Assembly (NCBI RefSeq): GCF_964340395.1
Contig: NC_135552.1
Span: forward strand, 21,511,181-21,575,180
Source: Glandiceps talaboti
Taxonomy: Eukaryota > Hemichordata > Enteropneusta > Spengelidae
Direction: 5' to 3'
DNA length: 64,000 bases
Below the pieces are notes generated by a model. The model made no database searches. It was not told the origin of the DNA and saw only the letters and a program-made list of their open reading frames with translations. Every line of letters begins with the position of its first letter. Within the stretch, counting starts at the first letter, position 1. Position numbers and translations under genes: made by a program. Below are positions 42,001 to 54,700 of this stretch, in pieces.

Positions 42001-45000
42001 CTTTCACGTAACAATATCTGCAGTGACAGCTAACAGTCAGGCAAAAAGTTCAGTTTTTCACAAATGAAAAACAGAAAGATATGAAATAACAAACAGAATG
42101 TAAATGGGTCAACGATTCTTCAATTTCAAAAGAAAGTCATGATATTGATCGGAAAAACACTGAAGGTTTGCAATGAATGTGTAAACTTTAGTGGCAGCTT
42201 AACACTTTCAATTTATTTTCCCTTTCATTTTCGTTTACTGAGTGGGTCTATAGCCTCCAGCGCAATTCAAAGTAGCTTTCATCTCAGGATATGTAAATAG
42301 CTGAAATATAGCGGTGCTTGCAAAAACATACATAAGCAGACACACAGATATTAGAAACATCAATATGATGCATTACGTTTTCTAAGACAGACTATTTATA
42401 GGCCTAAGCATTCCAAGCAGGATGTAGAGTTAGCACAGCTACATGTAAGCTTTATGGCAGTTTTCATCCCATCATCGATCTTAAAGTTAATGTGATTTCC
42501 AGCTTGCAGACATGTGTCATCTGTATTACTTCTTGTACTTTACATTCTTTGCTTTCTGTTCTAATGGGTTGGATGAAACATGACATTATGTCTATGTAAA
42601 GAAGGAATTACAAGATAAATTTGCATATCAGAGGTGCATACTTTGCCAGGGACCTGCCTACATTGGGCAGCAGTTAGATATACTGACCAACATTACATGT
42701 AGAGATTTTCTGAATCGGGGAGGGGATGAGAGGAGAAGGGAAGGGGGTTAAGAGGGGAAGGGAGGGGGTTAGTAGCTAGTCTTCTGTTTGTTTGGCAGAA
42801 TTGAACACTCATGGTTTAGCAGGAGGAGTATTAAAACGATGTAAAAACATTCATAACATTGTAATCACATACATACGTGTAAACATGTACATGTTAGTTC
42901 ATCATATTCTAACCACATGAAAAGTAAAAAAGAACTTTAACAAGAAAATGTTAAATCCCTGAATACCTAACAATGAGTGCTTGAACTGAGCAGCTGGTTT
43001 CTGAAAATATCCTTTCTCTTTTAAAACGGTTTGTTGTACACTGCAATTTTATCGCCTAGCAAATATAAATTACATTGGATTCCATTCATGTCTGCAGTAA
43101 TAGAATTTGTCGTTTTATGATAGATTCCGTGTATGGCAACATTAATGTCTTTGGTTGTCCTAGATTTGAGAGTGACAGGAAACGTTAATCATGGAGATCA
43201 CAGGAAATCAAGTAAAGCTATTTAGCTACTTTGATGACACATTTCAATGACCACTAGGATATGCGGGGACAACTAATTAATTTCCTACGGTAAAGGGGTA
43301 ATTGTTGCTATTGAATGAATGTATTTTGTGCGAAAGCTTTTAACCATGAAAGAAATTTGTACAAATTATTGCTGACCTTAATTCTTTTCATGACAATGAG
43401 CACACATTTTAAATGGCCATGACCAGTTTTAACTCCTCTCAATGCTACAAAAACTGTGAATTACAGAATTGTATGCAGAGTTTTGGTATTTGGCAGAGAC
43501 AGCTTCAAAATGAAAGAAAGGCACACCATTTCGTGATAGTAAATACCCATTGATTTTCATTATATTTGTTTGTTTTCACATACAGTTGTTATTGATTTTG
43601 TGGCCTGTATATATGTTTCTGTACTTTCAACAGTCTTCAACTTTTATTATCCTCCCTGTACTGACAATGTATCGATTTTTGTTGAAGGTGACATATAAAT
43701 ATACTGTGTATCTTGTAACTACTTTCATTCCAGTGTTACATGGATTGTTATTTGTTTACAATATTACCCACATGTAAAATAGTTTACTTTTCTATACATT
43801 CCATTTATATTTGATGTAGGGGAACAACATCTCCATAAAATGTCTTACAAGAGGAATCAGATATATAAGATTTATCTTGCAGTTCCTTCTTTACATTGAC
43901 ATCATAGATAAAATGTTGTGTTTCATCCAACCCATTAGCACAGAAAGCTTTGAGAATGTAAAGTACAAGAAGTAATACAGATGATACATGTTTTCAAGCT
44001 GGAAATCAGATATATAATAATAGTATTTTCTTTTGTATCTTATATTGAAGGTTCTATATAAAGACTGCATTACAATGTGCATGTGTACACAATGAACTAT
44101 AAAATTTAATGCATCTTCAGGTTTCTCAAAGTTGGTCTATCATGTCGATGTTCTTCATAGTGAACACATATTGCCTGGCCATGAGGGCTATAGCACCCGT
44201 TTATTACACCCGAGGGACTGTGAGTTACCAGAATCACATGCTATTTCCCGAGGCTAAAGGCCGAGGGAAATAGCGTGTGATTCTGGTAACTCACAGTCAC
44301 GAGGGGGTAATGAACGGGTGCTATTGCCCGAATATAGGCCAGGCAATATGTGTTTTATAATATACCTCATGCTGTGAACTCGCGATGGCAGACGACATCG
44401 TCAGAAGCTGCCATTTTGACCTGCTGTGAACGCGCGGTGGTCACATGACCATGTAAAAGTTGATGGAACTATTTCCCTAGAGAAATAGTCATTCTATTTT
44501 CCTATCACGTGACTGATTCTAGCGAATCATGGCACAGCATTATCACTAGGTATATTATAATAGCCTTTATGTGTCACATAGATATGTTTCAGTGTAATGT
44601 TGTGACTATCAGTGAAAAAGTAAATGTGAAAAACACCAAAACTTCACATTGTTTAGAAACATTAGGTAAAATTGGGAAATTGCAAATCAGTAAAATCATA
44701 CTAGAAACATGTAAATATGCACTAAATACGTGCTCAGTGTTTATCTGTAGTACTATAAAAAACCTTACATATTAAGAGAGATGAACGATACGTAAAAGGC
44801 CTCTCTTTCTAAATAATTGAACAAGCATAAACCTGTGTACTCAATGACCTGAGACATGAAATGACATGATCAGTATTGCAGTCAGATATGATAAAACAGA
44901 TGGTGTTTCTTTGCCTCATTACTTTGGTCACTGAAGTTCTTTCATAGCACGCAAGAAAAACCATGGTAGATGCACTCACCTAGGTAATTGCTGTCATCTG

Positions 45001-48000
45001 TGGATGGTCCCTCCTGAGTAACCAACGTTTGAAGGGAGGTTGAACTCTGAACATATACCTGGCCTGCAGATGATATGAAAAAAGGAAAGAAACAAAATTC
45101 ATGTATAAAATGTAGAAGGAATCAAGACTTCTTCAAGTACTTGCACAATTTTGAACTTTTTGAATTTTTCTCTTATTACTATCCAATGGTGTTATATTAA
45201 TAATACACATGTTTATTTACAGGTAGCACCTTCTCAAAATAGCATTCAAACCACTGTGCATTTTTACATTTTTATGTATTTATATTACAACGGCACAGAC
45301 ATTATGGTATACATACACCTTTAAACTTCTATTACTCCCTGGGGAGTGCAAAGCGTGTGTTGCCAGTATGTGTAAAGGATTAAGTCCTTCACAAATAAAT
45401 TCCTGTCCTACCAGGTACTCATTTCTACAGCTTGGATGAACAAGACAGTATGATTGTTCAGACCTTGCACAGGGATTTTTTTCTAGCAAATGAGAAATAG
45501 GTCACAACAGCAAGGATTGAATCAGTAATGTGTAGATTGGAAACTGCATGGTTCCTTCAACCATTTCTCTATCGTCACTATATATGAGATTTACTACATT
45601 TATTTCCTAATGTTCACTGGTGTTCACATTCATGTTTATACCATAGTCTAATGATTCCCATTTCAGTCACTGATCAATGTTCTCCATTTTTAATTTCAAA
45701 GGTAAATGCACTATCAATGGTATCCACTTTCACATGTAGCTATTGCTGTATTCAATAGCTGTTTAATATAGCTTAGACTACATGTATATCGCAGATATTG
45801 TTCCAACATCTACCAGTATGTCTACATCTATATTTATGGTTCATTCTTTTAATAACATTATAGTTTTTTGTTGTCAAATTGCAGGGTCTTTCTATCAGTG
45901 CCTGGGATTAATGGCAACGTTATATTCACAATTGAAAAGCACACACTATATTTGACAATGATGTTACATGACTGTGTACTTTTATATCTTTGATGTTATA
46001 TATACATGTATAATGCGAGCTCATCTTAGATAGACAAAAAATATGGTTATAGTTTCACCCTACCAATGCTGAGTACAATCAATTTATTTGTATTGCCAAA
46101 GGACTCCAGCTCAAAATATCTAGTACATAGAAATGTATATATCAAAATATATTTTTCTTTTTACTAAAATGTATATCTATTTCACAGTGTGTCAACTATA
46201 AATGTACGTTATCTAGAATTTGCATATATGAGAGGTTAAAATTCAGTAATATGGACTGTCAATCAAAACATACAGCATGCTAAGATGTGAAATTAAAGTT
46301 TCGAATTCTTCTCAATACTATTACGTACTAGTATATACCACAAACACATGTAGACAACTCTGCACATGGAATTCCATTAGAAAATCCAAAATTGCCATCT
46401 CACTCCTTTTATGCATGAGAACTTAGAATTCAGTATAAAGAGTAGAGAGATACTGCATGTTACGATGTGACACTGCTAAATCACCAATTCATGCTTTTTT
46501 TTGTACACACCATTAGTACATATATAGACTGAGACACACAGAATTCTATTCAGACTTTAAAATTGCTGTCTCAGCCTTTTACATCTCGTTCTGTTTTTCC
46601 TAACAAAGTCTATTAAAGAACCATGTATCATGAGATAAGTACATTTTGCTTCTTAATGATTACGTAGAGTTCTCACAAAAGAAATCGCTCTGCAGCTTTT
46701 AGACCCTAACAGCTCTATTTATTTACTCTCCAAGCACAACTGTTTTAGTAGCAATTAAAAAACTTGTCATTTGAATGGTGTGCACACAAAAATTTCAATC
46801 TTTTTTTCCCCTCTTTCTTTTTCAAATCCTTGTGTAGGCTGTGTAATACGTACATGTAGGTGATTCCACTGAATAGGGAGGGTCACGTTTACTGAGGAAC
46901 TATCAGTAAATCTTAAGGCCTTTTGGATTCTCAACTTTGAAAGCATGACGTTTTAAGAGTCTTTCATTAGCAACAAGACTGATTGATAAGCTTTCTTACA
47001 AATAGCTTTTAGCATTGAAATTCTTAGCGCTATAGCATCATATAATGAATGGGCTACTTTTTTGTGTGTGACAGAAGCTTTCCAATAAAAACCATTTATT
47101 TTTCAGGCAGTAATGGAATGTATGTAGCTTGTTAAATGCATTTTATCAACCACTGCAGGGAAGTATTGATTTTTTTTTTTTGTCAGACATCAATATCTAA
47201 CTTACAATGATTTTTACAATGGCATTAAAATCAATTTATATACATGCAGAGTCTTCAGACCTACATAAATGGTAGCAACGAGACTGTGCATTTATGGATG
47301 GTGGAAATCTATATAATCAGCAAAAAGGAAAAAGTGTGGTCTGATGTAAAATTGCCAGTGGCAGAACTGCCATTATGTAGCTTTTTGTCACATTTCCCTA
47401 TAGAATTTTACACTCTGCATGAATAGATACCGAATAAATCAAATCACACCTCCAAGACTCGTGTATAAACATCATTAAAACCCAACAAAGATGTAACAGT
47501 GTTAGCTAATATCAGTCATTCTCTGGAAATAAAGTTATGAAATTATTTATTACAATGCATCTAATATTGATGGATTGAATTCATTCACTATCGTTCATTT
47601 TTTTTTACAATGTTGGTGCCTTCCTATCTCTGGCAATCATATCTATCACATTATTTCTACAATTCGGCACCTCTATGTGTATTGTAGTGCCAACTAACAC
47701 ATTCTTTTCTTAGGAATTCATAACTTTCACATATTGAGGAAACGATTTGAAGGGGCTGCAAATGTATGTATTAAAATGTGCTAGATAATGTCACTGAGTA
47801 TTTCCCTTGCAGCTGCCTTTTATTAACAAAGGCATGCACCTTGCAAAATGAAAATCTTAAACTTTAGCTGTTACTTTACATGTAAGTAAACTCTAAGTCA
47901 TTCTCAGTTAAAATCAAGAAGAAAAAAAATCAGCATGCAAATTTTCAATGAGAGGTGACTCCGAAATGATGTCAAATTTTGGCTATTTTAGAATCAACTA

Positions 48001-48741
48001 TGACTGCCAAATGCACTTACATTGTACATGTACCTCTATTGGAAAAATAAAGGATCGATTTCCTTTGAAACAAGATTTTTGAACCCCACATTTTGTTATT
48101 ATTTGAAAAGGATCTGGAACAAGCTTTTATATGACAACTATGGAGATATTTTAATAACTTTGATTTCCATGGATCAAACTGGTCTCTTAGGCACACTCTA
48201 CATTCTACAGACCTATGAATTTAAGAATACGTAGACTTGTATTCGTCGTTTTACAGTTAGACAATTTTTTTAAATCGATCTTTTTTTTTCTGTGATATCA
48301 CACACTGGTAAGGCAATCATTTAATGCACAGTTAGCAAATTATTTCTTTGTGTTAATTTGTTTTCTTTCATCACTTTCAAAATGAAATGTCAGTTCACCT
48401 GCCATTTTGAATGATGTATCATGGGAAATGTAGTGCCACTGCATTGTTTAGAAATGACTATTAATCACTGATACAGAAAATGTTGTAGAACGATCTGTCA
48501 TCTGTAGTTCAACTGTCTTGTTTATTAAGACCCCTTCGGAAGGACTCTACTTCTGGTCACAACATTACACGTTTCACCACAGCTGTGAATAACCCCCATG
48601 AGCCTTTACATCTGGTACTGCTGTCATGACAATTCAGAAACCCTTAAAGTTGCAGTTTTAGCATACATGCTATCAAAGTATATTGTATGCAATTCTGTGA
48701 AACCCCTTCTACATTACTCCCCCCCCCCAAAAAAAACCCTC

Positions 48742-48785
<44 letters not shown>

Positions 48786-51700
48786 AACAAAACAAACGAT
48801 AAACAACACAAAACGAACAAAACACACACAAAAACCAAAAAAAAAAAAAAAACAACCCAAAACCTCTAAAATCATTGAACATTTCAAAACTATAATCCCA
48901 GCTATCAGTGTGACAACATCGATACCTTTATCTCATTACTATCTATACCCATCATATTATCAACCAAGAATGATTACCAGACTCTTAATTATGCACTGAC
49001 ACAGCAAATAATCTTTCTTTATTAAAATCTATAGACACTGATTGTGTACCAAATGATGGATCGTTCTAAAAAAATTTCCTGCTATATTTTGATCTCGCAA
49101 TGCTCCAAGCTATAGGTTGTTAAAAGCTACTAAATAGTTCTCCAGGGTAGTAAGGTCTCATAAAATATTAAACGCTCATAAAACATGTGACCTTACCTTG
49201 CCAGTAAACACCTCCTACTGCACCCATCACTAAGTGCTTCTTGTCCTGTAAGGGTAAAATACACAATTCTATTATTATCAATTCTACATTACTCAGTCAC
49301 TGGCTAAACTTGTCCTGTAAGGGTAAAAAGTAACACAATTCTACACTACTCACTGGCTAAACTTGTCCTGTAAGGGTAAAAATACACAATTCGACACTAC
49401 TCACTGGCTAAACTTGTCCTGTAAGGGTAAAATACACAATTCTAAGCAATTCTACACTACTCTTTGGCTAAAATATCAGTCTTTTATCTTGAAATATATC
49501 ACAATATGATTCTTATTTTGGGGTAGATGAAGATGCATAGAAATAACCTGTAGTGCCCTCTAAGCCATTTGATATAATACATATTCAGCATCAACTTGTG
49601 ATGTTGTACCAAATTTTGGAGTTCATCAATCCATTAACTATCTGGTGACTCATGAGAGAGAGACTTTATAGTTTTGATCCACCTTTTTCATTAGATAGCA
49701 TATTGGTAATAATATTAGCTAGAAGGGTGCTATAGCATTATGTGATGGTGGATGCTTTCTAGCATGAATGATTTAATGTATACAGTACCAGTATTAAAAA
49801 TACCAACTTTGATATTTTTTACTTTCATTTCATTATTCATTTCATGCATTTGAAATTATGCCTCCTATAGCTATGTCAATGTCCTGGTACATGGTGGACA
49901 CTTCCAAGCTTTGAGTTTGTTGCTTGAGTGATTTAATGTTCAGTATGGTACCAAAAATGCCAACTTTGATAAATTTTAACTTTTTCATCTTTTCAACTTT
50001 TCCGTCAAAATTGAATGCTAATCATAGATGAAGTCATCAATACCTGCATTTGAAATCTTCCCTCCTATAGCTACATGTATGTCAATGCCCTGGTGGGTGC
50101 TTCCAAGCACCAAGTTTGTAGCCAACTTTGATAAACTTTTCAATTTTTTTGTCAAACTTGAATGCTAATCATAGATGAAGTCATCAATACATGCATTTAA
50201 AATCTTCCCTCCTATAGCTACATGTATGTCAATGCCCAGGTGGGTGCTTCCACAGCACCAAGTTTGATAAACTTTTCAATTTTTTTGTCAAAATTGAATG
50301 CTAATCATAGATGGTCATGAATACATTCATTTGAAATCTTCCCTCCTATAGCTATGTCAATGCCCCGGTGGGTGCTTCCAAGCACCAAGTTTGTAGCTTG
50401 GATGATTAATGTAGAAACATGTGGGGAGGTAGCACATGTCTTGATTGATGGCTCAGAGTCTGGATTTCACAGTTTATGAGTTGGATTATGACTAACAGTT
50501 TGAAAATGTCATCACAGCGGTTTCCAATATATTCCATCATTTCTCATCAAATGTATGCATAATCAAGCTTCCACGTCTAGACTACACATTGCACATGAAC
50601 AGTACTTAATAATTCAAATGCAGGAAATGACACCGTACATATTTGAATGGACATTAAACTTTAAAGAGTTTGGTATGAAATCAAAGTCTCATTTTCAAGG
50701 TCTTTTTCTTTAATTAGTCTGAAAAAAGGTGACATTTCACTCTTGCCTATAGTTTAGTGATATGTTGAGAAAAATGATGGAGTTGTAAATAATGGGTTTC
50801 ATAATTTGTCCGGATTAAATCTATTTTGAAATAACAACAGGAATTTATTTTTTGTTATCAAGGCTAAAAGCATATTAGGGATGTCAAAAGAAATGGGATG
50901 TCAGTTAGGGATAGGAGGCGATGACAGATGCTGCAAGAGTACTTTTTTTAAAAAGCTATTTATTGTTTGCGAATTTCCACTTTCAATTTTTATATAATTA
51001 TTATGCATTTACTGAAAACAATTACTTTGTACTACATTGTGTATTTTACTTTGAGAGGCATCAATTTTTTGATAATAAAGGGAACATAAATTTATTGCGA
51101 TCATTAAGATGTCAGAAACATAGCACTTATACCAGTACTTTCATTTCAATGTTTTATGACTTAACATTGTATTATTTGGTGTGAATCATTAACAATTGAT
51201 GGAACTGAATTGCTTGCATAGAAATTGAAAAATTTAGGTAGTAACTCAAAAGTGTCACCTTGCTGTCATCACTGAATAGACAAAATATGACAATTTACCA
51301 CATTAGTATTGAATTGAGGCTGGCATTTTGAAAGACAGTTGTGAATATGTCTCACCTAAAAAATGATTCATCTAAACTTTGGACATACATGTATTATCTC
51401 CCATGTGTGTACATTCCCTTGGTTGACAAGCTTTAAACTTTAGACATACATGTATTACCTCCCATGTGTGTTGACAAACTTTGGTAGAATTTCAGTTATA
51501 TGGACAAACAATGAATTCAGGCTGCATTTATAGCAAATAATTTATCAAACCCCAATGTTTGAATCCTACAGTCTTGAATTTATCAGAGAAGCCATAAGGA
51601 TCATTCTGTTGTATAGGACAGACTTTTTCTCTAGCTTTGCCAGACAACTGTTTTTCACACATAGGTTTTAAAACTCAACATTTGAGTACCATGGTTTTAG

Positions 51701-54700
51701 ATTACGATTATCTTATCAGTGACGTGTTAGGGGTTATATAAGGTTATTCTATTGTTCTGGACTATATAGATATATACCTCTTTCTACAGTTCTACGGTTA
51801 AATAACCGTACATCTGTGTTGCACACCTTAATTTGTTATCCTAATCTGAACTATGCTTTAAATTTGAATGCAAGAACACAACTCCTTTGTGAATGAACTG
51901 AATTTAATAATAAACTGCAGCTGTATTTTGTACTAGTTCCAGTTAGTCTAGTATATTTGTTATCATTGCTTATATGTAAATCGATATGTAAGACTGTTGA
52001 TGATTCATTCTGTTGTTATCGATATACCTGAAGCTGACTTGACATTATTGCGACTGAGCAGTTTTCTGACTCAGCAAAACATGGCTTTCTTCATTACTCA
52101 TCGCACTAAAGCCTCTGTTTTGACTTACAGAAAGCTGTACTGCTGATGTATTTGTGAGTTCTGTGTATATACATGTATGTCTGAGTTCAACTTAAGAATG
52201 AACTAGTGAAAGTGAGCACACCAAGCAAATAAATGAATGAATGACGAATTAATCAAATTACTATATATTGAAAATATATCAAATGTCTTAGGCAATTTTG
52301 AGTTGCCTTTCATACAGGTTCCAAATTAACAAATTACATGACAGACAAACAAACAAACAAACAAAACAAAAATACCTAAATATGTAAGCTCTGCTCAAAT
52401 GACTGAGGCAAATGAGTTGCTTTTCACCAGGTAATTCACACCCTAACAACAAACTGAATGATACACTAGGTAACAGAAAAGAACTTGTGCGCATGCTTAC
52501 ATGGCTTCGGCAAACTTTAGTCAGCTTGCACCAAGTAATTTAATTTACCAACTAAACGACAAATCAAACATCTAACAAATAAACAAACAAACAAACAAAA
52601 GGAAAGACCTAAATCTAAACTCTGTGCTTGCATGACTGAGGCAAACTCAGTCCCCTTTCACCGAGTGCATCTGATAAATGAAACTTACAACCGTAATCAA
52701 TCACCATAGCTGATAATAAATGAGGACAGCTATCCGACATGATCTGAATCTCAGTATTACACCCCTATGGTGACGAATAATGTCCCAAACACCTCAAAGT
52801 CTTCCCGATGTAGCAAAACGACACTCTACTATAAACTTATCCACATCATTTGTATTCAGAGCATGTTTTCAGACACATCTACCATCCCAAGGCTTACATG
52901 CCCATTCACACTCTCTACTTACTTGTGTTATTTCTGCACTGAATCCAGCCTGGCAGAAACGAACTCGCGATATTCCCCATTCATCTGTGTGGAAGTGAAA
53001 AAGAAAGCCAATTAAATTATACACAAAAGTACACAATGTATTCACTGTTATCAACACATCTATCAAGTTCACATCTAATTCATAATAACGTCAGCGATTG
53101 CAAGTTGCCTTTGTTATTTTTTCAATGTGATTACACCAGAGAGGGAATCATATCACTCATTGTTAGGGACCCACTGTTACAGACCAAAGTACTTATTTTC
53201 TAGTGCTGAGTAGGTAAAATCTATCCAGGTATTTTATTTCACCATGACACCCGACCAAAATTATGCTTCAATTGATGAAAATTTTTACCAGTATTAAGGT
53301 TGAATTTCAAGCAAATTTCTTACTCAGGGATGGGCACATTCTGCTGAAACATGAATAATTCATCCTGCTGAGGTGAAAGTTATTACATTTTGACTGCTTA
53401 TAAAATCAATAAATGATGTGTAAAAAAGTTTACGTTAAAAGTACCCCTCCTCAGATTTCTCTTAAAATTTAATTTCAAATGACGGAAACCAATGAAAAAA
53501 AATTCAAATCGAAAACAGCAAATTTAACAGCAGGTACAAATATTATCTAATGGCTATTGTTCTTTTTTGAATTGGTGCCGGACTACGTGCATGGACTTCA
53601 ATAACTCACCAATTGTCTACAACAAGCGATGTATACTACATGCTTAATACATGTATAGAGTTCACAGACAGTACGCATTACATATCTCATCATTGCATCT
53701 ATTTAGCAATGTCTATAACTGCTGAGTTTGGCTGTCACTGTCACAGCATATGATTCATATCTTTAGAGTTATTACTCTGATTTCACACTGTGTCTGCTTG
53801 ACATGGTGTTATATCCTATCTCTTTAAATTGTACATGAGGCTACCAATGACAGAGGGTGTGGTATGACTGCAGGGACTTCCCAACTTAGTAGTACTTTCA
53901 TTGTAAATGCTACCATTCTCATAGTGGCATCTCTGCAGGTGTGCTTGTACCATTCATTTCCACTCATGCATGCACTTTTTTGAACCCTGGTATTTTGAAA
54001 ACAGCAGTAAATCATTATGGGCTAGTTTTTGCAAAAATTATGTCTTTCCACTATTTTCAGATAATTTTTGTCTAATCTCTCTTACAATAATCAAACCTTG
54101 ACATTTCGAAAACAGCAGTATCATTACATATACATAATAGTTTTGGAAATTTGATAGTATTTTCACTATTTTCAGTTACTTTTTTCCTCCACTTAGACAA
54201 GTAATAAACATGTACGTGAACCTTGGTATTTCGAAAACAGCAGTATGATCATTACATCAGTTTTGCAAATATGATATCATTTTCCTTATTTTCAGTTCCT
54301 TCCCGCTCCCTCTCTCATTTTTCGATCCATATTCATGTAAGAAACTGAAATTTTTTTAAAGGACAGAAAGAAGTGTCCTTTACCTTAGAGGAAGAAATCT
54401 CTCACTCTTCTATATTTGAGAAAATGTATTCCTGTAAAGAATTCTCTAGATATTCTTTCGAAATTGCATAATAAAGTGTAATGTAATACGAGTGATAATA
54501 TTTTCTAGCTGAAAGATAACAAGTTGTGTTTGCTGCGGAAAATTGAACTAGTAAGATAAATATTGGATTCCCTATGAAACAGTAATGGTTAATGATCCAC
54601 TTGTCACGATATCACGAAGGCGGAAGCATTGTGAAAAACTTCCCAAGATCATCTTTACCCATCCTGCATGGAAATCAAAGATTATAGTCAGGTGTATTTT

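Larger units (their letters stand above)
40671..44979 (-). other. Intron between exons 5 and 6
   Basis: 4309 bp. It holds a C-rich stretch followed by (CA)n (41013-41069), a G-rich purine tract (42716-42776), the widely spaced inverted repeat (42494-42620 with 43870-44008) and two abutting inverted repeats (44163-44354 and 44355-44562). No exon was found. Confidence 0.75.
45064..49196 (-). other. Intron between exons 4 and 5
   Basis: 4133 bp. It holds a SINE-like segment (45275-45530) and a (CAA)n tract running into A-rich sequence (48741-48855). The remainder, about 45.6-48.6 kb, is AT-rich and apparently unique, with no exon seen. Confidence 0.7.

Noticed and set aside
48598-48999. 133-codon plus-strand frame with polyasparagine
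   Set aside because: Produced by a (CAA)n microsatellite and A-rich tract; no domain or splice support.
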